A stretch of 55,592 nucleotides of DNA from Planctomycetota bacterium (GTDB taxonomy: Bacteria > Planctomycetota > Phycisphaerae > Phycisphaerales > SM1A02): positions 1-55,592 of the forward strand of contig JACNLO010000062.1 in NCBI GenBank assembly GCA_014381555.1, written 5' to 3'. Position 1 is the first letter of the stretch. Every line of letters begins with the position of its first letter. The notes beneath the pieces are model-generated. The model was not told the origin of the DNA. It was given only the letters and a program-made list of their open reading frames with translations, and did no database searches. Below are positions 34,953 through 44,956 of this stretch, piece by piece. Both the position numbers and the translations under genes were made by a program.

Positions 34953-35706
34953 ACGCTTCAAAATTTTCCCTCATCCGTTCTAAACTCCTGCTCCCAATCA
35001 CCGTGCAATGCAACGCTGCATGAATCGGTGATTTTTTTCGGATAAAGTCAATCGCTTCGCTATAGTTAAGGTGCCCACTGTTCAGGGCTTTCTTGACAAG
35101 AACCACGATGCCTTTTGCATTCGCTCGTTCTATTACAGGTTCATTTGATTGGTTGGCTGCACTGTATTCAACCATCATGACGTCGGACCATGCAAGAGCT
35201 TCGTTTTGTGCTTGAATTGTTTTTCCACTGAAGCCGATGGTTCGAGTTTTTCCCTCATCTTTGAAGATGTGCATCATTTCAACGGCATCGCTCTTGTGAA
35301 GAACCTCAAGATCATCAGGAGGAGCATGGATAAGAAGAGAATCAACGCACTCCGTTTTGAGGGTGCGTAGACTTTGCTCTACAGATTTTCGCATTCCAGC
35401 AGGAGTAAAATCAAAGGTACATTGACCATCGATCGTGAGTTCGCCGACCTTCGTGCAAAGGTTGTACTCGTCCCGCCGGCTACTAAGATAACTGCCGATA
35501 CGTTCCTCACTCGAGCCATAAGCAGGTGCAGTATCAATAATGGTTATTCCTAAATCTAGAATCCCATTGAGAACGGAATTTGCTTGGCTTTCGCTTGGTA
35601 CTGGTTTTCCAAATGAACGGTACTTATCTCCTGCAATTCGCCCAAGTTGGTAGGCGCCATACCCTACGTTACTCAAAGGAACTGGGAAAATCTCATTCGT
35701 ATTCAT
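34942..35706 (-). CDS. Aldo/keto reductase
   Basis: A 254-residue NADPH-dependent reductase of the AKR fold. Catalytic residues are visible: Asp in I-I-D-T-A-P-A-Y-G-S-S-E (with the Tyr), Lys in L-C-T-K-V-G, His in L-L-I-H-A-P. The closing V-I-G-S-R-S-L-E-R-M segment is typical. It is shorter than common AKRs (about 300) with reduced loops. It is coupled to the upstream FAD oxidoreductase through an ATGA overlap, suggesting a shared two-step redox pathway whose substrate is unknown. Confidence 0.9.
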   Translation of the reverse strand: MNTNEIFPVPLSNVGYGAYQLGRIAGDKYRSFGKPVPSESQANSVLNGILDLGITIIDTAPAYGSSEERIGSYLSSRRDEYNLCTKVGELTIDGQCTFDFTPAGMRKSVEQSLRTLKTECVDSLLIHAPPDDLEVLHKSDAVEMMHIFKDEGKTRTIGFSGKTIQAQNEALAWSDVMMVEYSAANQSNEPVIERANAKGIVVLVKKALNSGHLNYSEAIDFIRKKSPIHAALHCTVIGSRSLERMRENFEAFRV

Positions 35707-36917
35707 AGTGAACAGGTCAATTCAATTGGCGACCATGGCTGGTCTGTTTCCCAAGGTGATAAAGCAACAGTTGGGCTTGGCCAACTAGAGAATATTGAAA
35801 GTTCTGTGGAATCATTTATTGATGGCGGATCCATTCGTGCAACAACTTCATCGGCAAGTCTCGGTGCAAATGCTAACTTTGTTGGCCAGCATGTCAACAC
35901 TTCATTTTCTTCAATAATTGAGATATCGGTTGGTCGAATCCCACGCATGTGTTGCTCTGCACGAGTTGTTTTATAGGTTATACATTCCGCATGGTCAAGA
36001 TTTACATTTGGAAGTACTGCTTGCAGCTCTTTAGCAGCGAAACTCATTAACTCTTCAGGCGTTTTGTTTACTCCATCTTCTGCAAGCTGCCCACCAACTT
36101 GCCAGACGGAGCGTCCAGCATAATCTTTTGTTGTTGTTATTGTCACTCTTGTTTTAGCACCATCAATGCAATGTCCATTGATAACTGGTAAATCGCCACG
36201 GACCATAACCATATGTAATGGACGATCTTGAGTTTTGTTTGGTGTTAGATTGAATTCATCGCGGAGTTGTACATTACCTTTTCCAGCAGAAAGTACAACT
36301 TTCTTCGCGTGCAAATCTAGTGGGTCGCCAGTTTCTGGGTGGAGTAATTGCACGAGCCAACCTTCGTCAAGTTTTGAAACTTCAACACCGCCATCGGCTG
36401 TCTGAATGAGATTTGTATCAAGTTCATGAGAAAGAACCTCAAGCAAGCTCCGCGGTTCAACTACTTGTTCATCAAGCCGTGCGACCGGACCCTGTAGACC
36501 ATGGAATGCTTCTGGGAGCTCATCTTGGTCTAAAACTTTTGGTTTCGTTCTTAGGGCAAGTTTCGCAGCAAACCAACCGAGTTTTGAGCGGAGAGAATCA
36601 GTTCGCCATACATGACAGAAATCTGATCGTAAAGTAACATTACTAAGGTCTGGTGTTGCTTCTCCAGCAAGGCAACGCCGCCATACGAGCGGCATTTCCC
36701 TAATAGCGGTTGCTGAATTCTCATTGTGGCCAGTGATGGCATATTTAAGTCCGCCATGGATAATTCCCTGAGAGTCAATCGTTTGTCCTGTCCCAAGTGA
36801 TTTGGATTCCAGCAGGACGGCACTATGTCCAAGAGCAAGACATTTGTGGAGGATAAATAATCCAGCAACTCCTCCTCCGAAAATAACACAGTCCACTGGG
36901 AGTATCTCTTTTGTCAT
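35703..36917 (-). CDS. FAD-dependent oxidoreductase (DAO family)
   Basis: A 404-residue protein with an N-terminal Rossmann FAD site (C-V-I-F-G-G-G-V-A-G-L, then V-L-L-E-S) and the DAO-type segment G-T-G-Q-T-I-D-S-Q-G-I-I-H-G-G. It resembles the glycerol-3-phosphate/D-amino-acid oxidase superfamily; the G-I-I-H-G-G-L-K-Y segment is like GlpA/GlpD. The substrate is not clear. It overlaps the AKR start by ATGA. It is divergent from the alpha/beta hydrolase with 55 bases between. Confidence 0.85.
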   Translation of the reverse strand: MTKEILPVDCVIFGGGVAGLFILHKCLALGHSAVLLESKSLGTGQTIDSQGIIHGGLKYAITGHNENSATAIREMPLVWRRCLAGEATPDLSNVTLRSDFCHVWRTDSLRSKLGWFAAKLALRTKPKVLDQDELPEAFHGLQGPVARLDEQVVEPRSLLEVLSHELDTNLIQTADGGVEVSKLDEGWLVQLLHPETGDPLDLHAKKVVLSAGKGNVQLRDEFNLTPNKTQDRPLHMVMVRGDLPVINGHCIDGAKTRVTITTTKDYAGRSVWQVGGQLAEDGVNKTPEELMSFAAKELQAVLPNVNLDHAECITYKTTRAEQHMRGIRPTDISIIEENEVLTCWPTKLAFAPRLADEVVARMDPPSINDSTELSIFSSWPSPTVALSPWETDQPWSPIELTCSL

Positions 36918-36972
36918 ACGTATATCTTATATTGTGAAATGGAAACGAGCCGCATCGTGTACTATAGATTAC

Positions 36973-37779
36973 ATGAAGTTAACGGATTGGAAGATGAAAG
37001 GTAGTGGGGGGGAAGAAATACACGGAACGACTCATGCTCCCAATGGCAATCCAAAAGGTGTCGTATTGATGGCACATGGCTTTAAAGGGTATAAAGATTA
37101 TGGAATGTTCCCTTGGCTAGCAACTCGATTCTCTGCTGAGGGTTTTATTGTACATCGGTTTAATTTTTCTTATTCAGGGATGATTGATGGGGATGGTCCT
37201 TTTGAACGTGAGGATCTCTTTGAACAGGCTACGTGGAATACTCAGGTAGTAGATTTACAGATTCTTTCAGAAGCATTTTCGCTGCCCGATATTCCGTTAA
37301 TATTGTTTGGGCACTCTCGAGGTGGAGTATCGACTTTACTTGCCGTGGGTCGAGGGAGTGTACACCCAGATGGAGTCATTGCCCTTTCTTCCCCAAGTAA
37401 TTGCAATCCACTTTCAAGAGAAGATCAAGATCGCCTGCTCGATGAGGGAAGACTCGAATCTCCATCGGGAAGGACTGGGCAGATGCTTTATATTGGAAAA
37501 ACCTTTCTCGAGGAACAACTGGAATCACCAGAGATGCACGACTTGTTAACACTCTCATCTGGAATCGACGTTCCTTGCCTTCTCATCCATGGCGAAATTG
37601 ATCCGACAGTACCAGCAGAGGCGGCAAGAACTATTGCAGGTAACATCTCACACTCAACCCTTGCAATCATTGCAGGCGGTGATCATGTCTTTAACACACA
37701 AAATCCATTCCCAGTAGATGGTGAACCATCACCACAACTGAAAGAGGTTTGGAGTGCCATCGAGGGATGGCTAGAATAG
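36973..37779 (+). CDS. Alpha/beta hydrolase
   Basis: A 268-residue serine hydrolase. The oxyanion segment is M-A-H-G-F-K-G-Y-K-D-Y, the nucleophile elbow F-G-H-S-R-G-G (Ser at about 117), the acid in G-E-I-D-P-T-V-P and the His in G-G-D-H-V-F-N. These fit the dienelactone-hydrolase/esterase-like group often annotated as an uncharacterised peptidase. ATG 36973 starts just before the conserved domain; the longer ORF would overlap the FAD gene. It is convergent with smc. Confidence 0.87.
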   Translation: MKLTDWKMKGSGGEEIHGTTHAPNGNPKGVVLMAHGFKGYKDYGMFPWLATRFSAEGFIVHRFNFSYSGMIDGDGPFEREDLFEQATWNTQVVDLQILSEAFSLPDIPLILFGHSRGGVSTLLAVGRGSVHPDGVIALSSPSNCNPLSREDQDRLLDEGRLESPSGRTGQMLYIGKTFLEEQLESPEMHDLLTLSSGIDVPCLLIHGEIDPTVPAEAARTIAGNISHSTLAIIAGGDHVFNTQNPFPVDGEPSPQLKEVWSAIEGWLE

Positions 37780-37809
37780 AAAAAATTACCCCACGGGCCG
37801 TTTGTTTGT
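37780..37809 (-). terminator. Terminator-like palindrome, copy 4 (after smc)
   Basis: On the minus strand, AAACGGCCCGTGGGGTAATTTTTT follows the smc stop: a short stem and a run of six T, as expected for an intrinsic terminator. It also matches the family of palindromes found after other minus-strand genes here. Confidence 0.6.
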
Positions 37810-40800
37810 CACACCTTTTGCAGATCAGTCGAAGTTGTCTCGACAATTGGTAGCGGGTTTTCATTCTCTCGTTTAATTGCACTTGATGCAATTTCGCCTT
37901 CCTTGCCAACTTCATCAACATTTACAGCAACGTGTTTGGAAACGCCACGCTCTTGCATAGTGACGCCGTACAATTTGTTGCAACCCATCATCGTTCGCTT
38001 GTGGTGGGTAATTACGATGAAGTGACTCTTTTCTAGGAAATGTGAGAGTGAACTGATAAAACGATGTGTGTTTGCTTCATCAAGTGCAGCGTCAACTTCG
38101 TCAAGAACACAGAATGGAGAAGGCTTCGCTTTAAAAATGCTTAGGAGTAATGCTACCGCTGTCATCGCTTGCTCACCGCCACTTAACTGCGAGATGACTC
38201 TTGGTTGTTTGCCAGGAGGTTTTGCCTTTATCTCTATTCCTGCTTCTAGCAAGTCGATATTCCCATCTTCGTTTGGCAACATCATGATGTCAGCGCTTCC
38301 GCCACCAAAGAGTTTTCTGAACATGCCTTGTGGACCAGCAAAATGTTCTCTGATGGTATTGAAGGTTTCTTCAAATCGTGATTTGCTTAGTTCTTCAAGT
38401 TCATCAATAAGGGAAGTAAGGGACTGAACAGAAGAGTCAATATCCACAACCTGTTGCGCAAGTTCGACATTCTTATCTTCTAGGGTTTTTTCTTCCTCTA
38501 TAGCATCAAGATTAACATTCCCTAGTTTTTTGATCTCAGCTCGAAGTTGATCGCCTTCAGTTTCTATTTCATCTCGATCAACAGCAGGTCTGTCTCCAGT
38601 CTCTGCTTTATCATTCCATAATTTGTATTCATCAGAAACGTCAAGCTCAAGTTCGTCAAGGGTTCGTTCTTCAAGGTTTTCGCGTTTGATTTCTGCTTCA
38701 CGTCTGCTGAGTTCTATTGCGTGGAAATCTCGTTCAAGGTGTTGTGCCCGTTCACGTGCGCTTTGAAGCATCAAGGCAGATTGTTCAACTTCCTCGTCGG
38801 CTACGCGAACTTTTTCGTTATATGCATCAATCGATTCTTTGCATGCAGAAGCAGCAATTTTGCAACGTGTAATTTCGTCTTGGCTTTCTTGTTTTGATGC
38901 TTCAAATTGTTCGAGTTGTCCGAGTCGACGTGCAATTTGATCCTGCAAGAGAGTGCGTTGTCGTGTGGCTTCTTCGATTGCGGCATCTATGTGCCGAAGT
39001 TCTCGTCGGTCTGCTTCGTGTTTTTCCCCAACTTGTCCAAGGTCAACTCTTGCTGCAGTGAGTTGCTCTGCCGCGGATTCGGACAGCCGCTGGGCTGCTT
39101 GCACATTTGTTCGGTTTTGAATTCTTCGCTCAGTTAACTGCTCGATACTCGCAGTAATTTCTGCAGTTTCTTCTTGTGCATTTTTAAGATGCAACTTGCT
39201 CTGATCAATGCGTTGCTTGAGTTCGTCGATTTCTTCTTGTAGAACATGAACTTGTCGATTGCATCGATGTAGGTCGTCGTCAAATCGTTGGAGTTGGTAT
39301 TCATACTCAACAACGGAATTACGTGCGTTACGAACTCGTTGTGCAGAATCAAGTTGTTGTTGTTTGGCTTGCTCACTTTCGTGAAGTAAGTCGCTGAGTT
39401 GGGCTTGCCGTTGTTCAATTTGTTGATCTAGTGCGGAAACCTCAATAGTGAGTGCGTTGATTTCGATGCGTCGAGTGAGCCAGCCCTTTTGGTCGCCCGT
39501 AGTAGATTTGCCAACATACATGCGACCATCAGTTTCAAGAAGTTCGCCGAGTTTAGTCACAAAGCGCCAGTTTGAAAATGTTTTTTGCAATTCGATTGCA
39601 GTTTCTAAGGAGTCAACGACTGCTGTTTTTTCGAACAATTTTTTTGTTGCTGCTAGAGCATGGTCGGCGACTCTGATTAGAGAAAGCAGGGGAGTCGCGT
39701 GTGGGGGGGTTTCTAGATGCTCGCTTAGAGGAACATCCATTGGAAGTAGACCCACTCTTCCGTTTATATTTTCAAGAGCACTTTCGACTTGCGGTACAGA
39801 CTTTGAAGAGTCTACAAGTAATAATTGTATGTCTTGTCCGAGTCCAATCTCAACTAGATGAGCGTCTGCATGGCTTGCATCAATTGCATCACCAAGCATT
39901 CCTTTGATTTGAGGAAAGTGCTCTTCGTTATCGAGTACATACTTGACAGCATCGGATAATCCCTCTCGGGCATGTTGCATCTCTTCAAGTAAATGTAATC
40001 GTGAGCCAGATGCAGCACGCTGGTGTCGCATTGATTCAAGGTCATTTGTAAATTGTTCTGCTTGCTCTCCAAGAGCATGTGAAGCGTTGTCATGAGTTTT
40101 CAAAACAGTTTCGTGTTCTGCGACCGTGTTTTTAGCTTCAGCCATGAGAAGAGAAGTTTCTTCCCGTTTAGTTTTTAATGTAAGACGTTCTTTTTCGACT
40201 TTTGATTTGTTCTCTGTTACGCGAGAGTGTTGTTCATGCTCACTATTGAGACGTTCCTTTGCAGATTGGGTGACGGCATGTAATCTGGATTGGGTTGCGC
40301 CTTGCTCTTCAAGATCATCCTGAACACTGGAAAGAAGGTCTTGAAGTTCGATGACTCGTTGCCCAATTTTTGCATGTTCGCTTGAGACGGTATCTACCTG
40401 TCGATCGATTTCAGCTAGGCGCTCTGCTGAAGCGGCAATTTGTTCAGCAGCACCTTCTCGTTGGCCCGAAAGAGCCTCTTCGCGAGTTTTGAGTTGTGAG
40501 AGGTGTGAGCGTTCATCGTCCACTTGTTGTTTTGACTCTTGAATCGAACGATCCATCATGTCGCATCGCTGGGTCGCGTGTCGAATGGTGGACTCATGTT
40601 CAGTGGATTCTTGCAAAAGTGATTGGTGACTTGTTTGCAATTGGTGTCGGTCAACTTCTCGTTGACGTTTTGCATCTTCATAATCGAGCAATTCTTTTGC
40701 AGTTTTTTGCCGATCCAATTCAAGACTTGCAAGCCGACTTGTTAAACCCATGAGTTGTGTGTGCAACTCATGGAATTGGTCAAGGACGACATGTGTGCGG

Positions 40801-41507
40801 ATTTCTCGTAGCCGAAGATCAAGGCCAGTAAATTTTCTAGCTTTTTCTGCTTGGTTACGAACTATCCGTAATCGCCTTTCAGTGCTTGCGAGTTGTTCTC
40901 GAACACGAACTAGGTTTATTTCGGTCCGCTCAAGTTTTCGTTGTGCCTCTTTTCTTCTAGATTTAAACCTTGCCACGCCAGCAGCTTCTTCAAGGATACT
41001 TCGACGTTCAGTTGGGTTAGCATTGAGCATTGCTGCAACTCGACCTTGTTCAATAATTGAATAGGCGTTGGTGCCAATTCCCGTGTCGAGGAATAATTCG
41101 CGGATATCTTTTAGGCGTACTTTGTTTCCGTTGATGAGGTACTCACTACGTCCATCTCGAAAGAGGCGTCGAGTTACTCCGACTTCATCAGTATTTACAG
41201 AGAGGAAGCGACGCTTAGTTTTGTCCGTTGCAGATGAATCTATGGTTGGATTGTCAAAGGTTAATGTGACGGAAGCTGCTCCAAGAGGTTTACGAACAGC
41301 TGACCCAGCGAAGATGACATCGAGCATGGCTTCACCGCGCAGGCTTTTAGCTGATCTTTCCCCTAGGACCCACTTAATGGCATCAACAACATTGGACTTA
41401 CCACATCCGTTGGGGCCAACAATGCCAATAACTGGTGCATCAAAAACAAACTCCGTAGAGTCGGCGAATGATTTGAATCCTGCAATGGTGATTTTAGATA
41501 GCCGCAT
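37809..41507 (-). CDS. smc: Chromosome segregation ATPase SMC
   Basis: Condenses and aligns replicated chromosomes. The 1232 residues show an N-terminal ATPase half (G-P-N-G-C-G-K-S-N near 32-40), a long coiled coil, the hinge (about 500-650, with I-K-G-M-L-G-D-A-I), a second coil and the C-terminal half with L-S-G-G-E-Q-A and [14 protein letters not shown] 41507 is chosen over an extension to 41564: it begins at [14 protein letters not shown] and has AGGAGGT upstream. No scpA or scpB lies in the window. Confidence 0.97.
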   Translation of the reverse strand: MRLSKITIAGFKSFADSTEFVFDAPVIGIVGPNGCGKSNVVDAIKWVLGERSAKSLRGEAMLDVIFAGSAVRKPLGAASVTLTFDNPTIDSSATDKTKRRFLSVNTDEVGVTRRLFRDGRSEYLINGNKVRLKDIRELFLDTGIGTNAYSIIEQGRVAAMLNANPTERRSILEEAAGVARFKSRRKEAQRKLERTEINLVRVREQLASTERRLRIVRNQAEKARKFTGLDLRLREIRTHVVLDQFHELHTQLMGLTSRLASLELDRQKTAKELLDYEDAKRQREVDRHQLQTSHQSLLQESTEHESTIRHATQRCDMMDRSIQESKQQVDDERSHLSQLKTREEALSGQREGAAEQIAASAERLAEIDRQVDTVSSEHAKIGQRVIELQDLLSSVQDDLEEQGATQSRLHAVTQSAKERLNSEHEQHSRVTENKSKVEKERLTLKTKREETSLLMAEAKNTVAEHETVLKTHDNASHALGEQAEQFTNDLESMRHQRAASGSRLHLLEEMQHAREGLSDAVKYVLDNEEHFPQIKGMLGDAIDASHADAHLVEIGLGQDIQLLLVDSSKSVPQVESALENINGRVGLLPMDVPLSEHLETPPHATPLLSLIRVADHALAATKKLFEKTAVVDSLETAIELQKTFSNWRFVTKLGELLETDGRMYVGKSTTGDQKGWLTRRIEINALTIEVSALDQQIEQRQAQLSDLLHESEQAKQQQLDSAQRVRNARNSVVEYEYQLQRFDDDLHRCNRQVHVLQEEIDELKQRIDQSKLHLKNAQEETAEITASIEQLTERRIQNRTNVQAAQRLSESAAEQLTAARVDLGQVGEKHEADRRELRHIDAAIEEATRQRTLLQDQIARRLGQLEQFEASKQESQDEITRCKIAASACKESIDAYNEKVRVADEEVEQSALMLQSARERAQHLERDFHAIELSRREAEIKRENLEERTLDELELDVSDEYKLWNDKAETGDRPAVDRDEIETEGDQLRAEIKKLGNVNLDAIEEEKTLEDKNVELAQQVVDIDSSVQSLTSLIDELEELSKSRFEETFNTIREHFAGPQGMFRKLFGGGSADIMMLPNEDGNIDLLEAGIEIKAKPPGKQPRVISQLSGGEQAMTAVALLLSIFKAKPSPFCVLDEVDAALDEANTHRFISSLSHFLEKSHFIVITHHKRTMMGCNKLYGVTMQERGVSKHVAVNVDEVGKEGEIASSAIKRENENPLPIVETTSTDLQKV

Positions 41508-41590
41508 GTAAAGAAAGACCTCCTGTCTTGTGCCATGACTCCGTCCTGAAGCCACTTCATGCACCCAAAAACTAGGGTTACATGAGTGCT

Positions 41591-41618
41591 ATAGTAGCGA
41601 GAAAAACTGAATTGCCAA
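41591..41618 (-). promoter_or_regulatory. Candidate promoter of smc
   Basis: On the minus strand TTGGCA (41613-41618) and TACTAT (41591-41596) are spaced by 16 bases, about 85 bases upstream of the smc ATG. The -35 is close to consensus. Confidence 0.4.
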
Positions 41619-41663
41619 GTGAATTATCGGGGTTATTGCAATCAGAACAGCAAAAAACAGTGA

Positions 41664-43547
41664 TTATGGTGCCGTATCTTGTTCTTCAGCAACCACTGGT
41701 GGGGCAGATGGCATAAATCTTGTTCCTTCGTCTTCAGATATAACTTCTTCTTCCTCTCCAAAGTCAGGTCGTGGGGTATAACTCGTTTCTGAAGCAAGGC
41801 GTTGTATGGCAGCAAGAAGGCGATCTTGTTCGACCTTAAAATCAGCATTGAGATACTCTTGGCTCCATAGTGCATGTAGTGCACCAAGGGTTCTGCTGTA
41901 TGAAAGATCTAGGCCTGGGGCGGGTTCCTCAGGTGTGGGTTGATGAGCGAGAAACATCGTAAACGTCGGTAAGTCTGTGGAGACAGTTTCAAGAACCGTT
42001 CTTTGGTGATCTTCATCTCGGTATCGAACATCGATGGTTTTTGTATTTTCAGGAGTATCCTTAATCAGTAAATTGTTGTTCCATGTTGATAACATGAGGG
42101 GTTGCTCAATTTCGATGTTGCCGGTCAAAATTATCTGTGGCCATCCCGTTTGAGTGACATATATCATGTTGTGTTTTGATGGTACAAGAAGTAAATCGAA
42201 TTTATGGTTTACGGTGTACTGTTTGATAATTGGGTCCTCACGCTTGGCGAGGGTTTCTGCTGTGCGGAGGCGAATTTCCAAGTCATTGCTATCTAAGAGT
42301 GGCCTGAGTCCCATTTCAATTCTAAAATCAGATGGCATTTCTTTCAGCATGTCAATGGCATCAAGTCGACTGCCAAGGGCGATATCAGAGGTTGCCATTT
42401 CGATAAGAAAGGGAACGCTCATTGGGTCGCTTAGCCCGCCACCGGAGCGAAGAGCGGCAAGGCGTGGTAGTTCGTCAGAATAATCGTACAGTTGGCGTGT
42501 GATAGGAAGTGCTCGATCGCCAATAGCCCGCCATCGCCACATCGCTGCATCTGCATTTTTTGGGCTAGGGTCTTGTAAAAGAAGTCGCTTTATTTTGAGG
42601 GCTGTTGACTCTGGGTTTTGCAATCTCATTGTTATGTGCGTCATTAGGTTCATGAATGTTGGCACATCATCTTTCCATGAAGGGGGTACGCGAATTTCAA
42701 TTTGTTCGTCACTCATACCATGGGCAGTTGGTCCATCTTGGCCAAATTCTTCTGGAAAAACACGGTTAATTGCTGTTTGGATCATTGCTGCACGAGTGTG
42801 ACTTGGGTCAACGAGCACTAGACGCATAGGAATATTATGTAGTACTTCGCCACCTTCTAGAATTCTCCCCGCATTTCGGCGTACAGAATCTTTACCGATG
42901 GCACCGGGTTCTGCAAAAGGATTTATAAACAAATTCCCACTTGCCGTTGCCACTTCTCGAGCTTGCGATTTCCCAGTTGTAAGTTGCCCGAGACGAAGGA
43001 ATGTTGGGATTAAGAAACCGCCCTCAAGACTTGTTGTTGCGCTACTAGGTTCTGCAAATACGTGTAAATCAAATCTGGTTCCACTTAGAGATGGATGGTC
43101 AGGATGCAAGTTACCTCGAGATGGCTTCCTACCCGTTGCTGCCTGAGGTATTACGGCTTCAACAATGACAACAGCGGTATCTTTTGAATCTAGTAATTGT
43201 GCGGGAGACAAGTTTCCCCAGCCACGGGTTGATTCGCCTAAACCTCTTCTAGCTAGGTCTGCAATCATATGAGCACGGACTTGAGGCGGCATTTCATTTG
43301 ATCCCGTGCCATTAAGTCCAACAACCAAGCCATATCCAGCTGCTAGCATAGGCTTGTAAGTGTCACTAAAAGTTGATTCGTATCCCATCATCGCAACATG
43401 CTGTTTAATCGTGCCACGGAGCATGTTTGGAACTTCGCCCGTTAAGGTGCCAGTGGATCGAATTGCACGGGGGTTTTCACCGGCACGTTCAACAGTTTTG
43501 CACGAAACTAGAATTGCTAAAACGAGTAATGGCATGAGTATTCGCAT
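41664..43547 (-). CDS. FlgI (P-ring)-like lipoprotein with HEAT-like middle region
   Basis: A 627-residue lipoprotein (lipobox ...L-V-S-C, Cys16). Residues about 60-270 follow the flagellar P-ring protein FlgI: G-Y-G-L-V-V-G-L-N-G-T-G-S, F-D-L-H-V-F-A-E-P-S-S, S-L-E-G-G-F-L-I-P-T and V-D-P-S-H-T-R-A-A. The middle part (about 330-430) has alpha-helical repeat character (I-E-M-A-T-S-D-I-A-L-G-S-R-L-D-A-I). The end is an acidic tail. No flagellar gene lies nearby and FlgI is normally exported by a type I signal, so this is probably a ring or channel protein of another apparatus. It could assemble in the outer membrane. Confidence 0.75.
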   Translation of the reverse strand: MRILMPLLVLAILVSCKTVERAGENPRAIRSTGTLTGEVPNMLRGTIKQHVAMMGYESTFSDTYKPMLAAGYGLVVGLNGTGSNEMPPQVRAHMIADLARRGLGESTRGWGNLSPAQLLDSKDTAVVIVEAVIPQAATGRKPSRGNLHPDHPSLSGTRFDLHVFAEPSSATTSLEGGFLIPTFLRLGQLTTGKSQAREVATASGNLFINPFAEPGAIGKDSVRRNAGRILEGGEVLHNIPMRLVLVDPSHTRAAMIQTAINRVFPEEFGQDGPTAHGMSDEQIEIRVPPSWKDDVPTFMNLMTHITMRLQNPESTALKIKRLLLQDPSPKNADAAMWRWRAIGDRALPITRQLYDYSDELPRLAALRSGGGLSDPMSVPFLIEMATSDIALGSRLDAIDMLKEMPSDFRIEMGLRPLLDSNDLEIRLRTAETLAKREDPIIKQYTVNHKFDLLLVPSKHNMIYVTQTGWPQIILTGNIEIEQPLMLSTWNNNLLIKDTPENTKTIDVRYRDEDHQRTVLETVSTDLPTFTMFLAHQPTPEEPAPGLDLSYSRTLGALHALWSQEYLNADFKVEQDRLLAAIQRLASETSYTPRPDFGEEEEVISEDEGTRFMPSAPPVVAEEQDTAP

Positions 43548-43603
43548 AGAAACATTGTACCCTGACTTTGAAAGCCGGCTTTATTCTAGGGTCTGACCCA
43601 TTG

Positions 43604-43694
43604 GCAGATTCGGGGTGGCAGATTCGGGGTGGTATATTCGGTGGTATATTCGGGGGTAGATTCGGGGGTAGATTCGGGGGTAGATTCGGGGGTA
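43604..43694 (+). repeat. 12-bp tandem repeat upstream of the HEAT-type gene
   Basis: About seven imperfect copies of a GATTCGGGG-GTA/GGT unit. The last four, from about 43647 to 43694, are exact or near-exact GTAGATTCGGGG units of 12 bases; earlier ones are 9 to 14 bases. The array ends 20 bases before the ATG of the HEAT-type gene and begins 56 bases from the FlgI-like gene start, so it lies in a shared divergent promoter region. Confidence 0.88.
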
Positions 43695-43713
43695 GACCAT
43701 TGAGAATAAGGGT

Positions 43714-44949
43714 ATGCTACTAATCGTGGGTGAACAATATGCAGCGTGGGTTTTTACTGTGGCCAGCGGACTGAGCATCTTGCTCTTGGTTATTGCTGTT
43801 CGGACGTGGCCTCGTGGAGAGCGTTGTCGATGTAAAGGGAAGAGACGAACTTGGTGGCAAAAATGCACAATGGGATGGTTTTTTTGGCGGGGGAGATGTT
43901 GGTACATTCTAAAGGGTCAAGAAGCAGATTCGCATGGCATGGTTCAATGTCCAGAATGTGGGACAAATTCAAAAGCTAGCCGTCTCAAAAAAGATGGTCG
44001 GCGTTTTAAATTCGGAAATATTGGTTTGGTATTTCTAACAGTTGCAGTCGTAACTGGGTATTTGGGTCCAGTACGAAATGGAACATGGACCAGAGTTGTG
44101 CCAACGTATCCACTGGTCATCCTTACAGACACGTCATTTGGGATGACGCGTACTGATTTGCGAAAGGAAATTGTGAAGAGAGTACGGAATGGAAGTGTTA
44201 ATGGAAGATCAGCACGTGCGCTTGCCAAGATTCTTGCAAAGGATTTACGCAATGATGGAATTTGGGGAAGCGCCTCTAGTGCAATGTCGATGCTTAAGAA
44301 GCTTTGGCCAGACTCGATTGAAGCACTTAGTCACGAAACAATGGTCGGGGATGGTCAGTCAAAGGCGCTAGCTGCACAGATGCTTCGTCAACGAATCGAA
44401 GTCCCTTCGGAAATATTGCTTGTTGCTTGTGTATCAGATTTACATGATGACGGTGACGTTGATGGGTGGGAGATGATGGAGGGAAATGCAAGACAAGCGG
44501 CAGAGTATTTGTTGCGCTGGTGGAGCATATCTTCTCAATACGTTCTAGAAGCGATTGAGAGTTCAGATGAACAACAACGTTTTTTAGCAGCAACAATTGC
44601 TGGCTTTGCAGGAAGTACGGAGAAAAGGGAAATGGTTGTCAATATTTTGTTCCCACACTTGCTTGACAATAGTTTTTATGGCGATGCGAAGATTGCTGCT
44701 CCTGCAATCTATCACCTTGGCCCAAAAGCAGTACCCCTTTTGCAACAGAAACTCAAAGATGCAGATGACCAAGCGCGAAGCATTCTTCTCCACATAATTG
44801 AACGCTTAGAAAATCCTGAGCGGGCATTTAATCATTGCAAAAATCCTTTGCCAAAGTTAACCAGTCGTGCTAAGGACCCTCTTGAAGCACCCTTATCGAC
44901 CCTGATGTACAACTTTTGGTTTGTTAAGGACAGCAATGGAACTCAATAG
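43714..44949 (+). CDS. Membrane protein with Cys-rich segment and HEAT-like repeats
   Basis: 411 residues. An N-terminal helix (about 9-27), then a Cys-rich basic part (C-R-C-K-G ... C ... C-P-E-C-G, about 38-84) that could bind metal, a second helix (about 100-118), then an all-helical C-terminal region (about 145-385) with HEAT-like repeats (A-A-T-I-A-G-F-A-G-S, A-A-P-A-I-Y-H-L-G-P-K-A-V-P-L-L). No known family is recognised. It may be a scaffold on the membrane. Its stop is eight bases from the end of the convergent beta-helix gene. A 12-bp repeat array lies just upstream. Confidence 0.65.
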   Translation: MLLIVGEQYAAWVFTVASGLSILLLVIAVRTWPRGERCRCKGKRRTWWQKCTMGWFFWRGRCWYILKGQEADSHGMVQCPECGTNSKASRLKKDGRRFKFGNIGLVFLTVAVVTGYLGPVRNGTWTRVVPTYPLVILTDTSFGMTRTDLRKEIVKRVRNGSVNGRSARALAKILAKDLRNDGIWGSASSAMSMLKKLWPDSIEALSHETMVGDGQSKALAAQMLRQRIEVPSEILLVACVSDLHDDGDVDGWEMMEGNARQAAEYLLRWWSISSQYVLEAIESSDEQQRFLAATIAGFAGSTEKREMVVNILFPHLLDNSFYGDAKIAAPAIYHLGPKAVPLLQQKLKDADDQARSILLHIIERLENPERAFNHCKNPLPKLTSRAKDPLEAPLSTLMYNFWFVKDSNGTQ

Positions 44950-44956
44950 AGTGCAC

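Noticed and set aside
41664-43547. Flagellar operon
   Set aside because: Only a FlgI-like protein is present; neighbours are smc and a HEAT-type gene.
43581-43907. Minus-strand ORF with Y-P-R-I repeats
   Set aside because: The repeats are a translation of the 12-bp DNA array, and the rest overlaps the start of the membrane gene on the plus strand.
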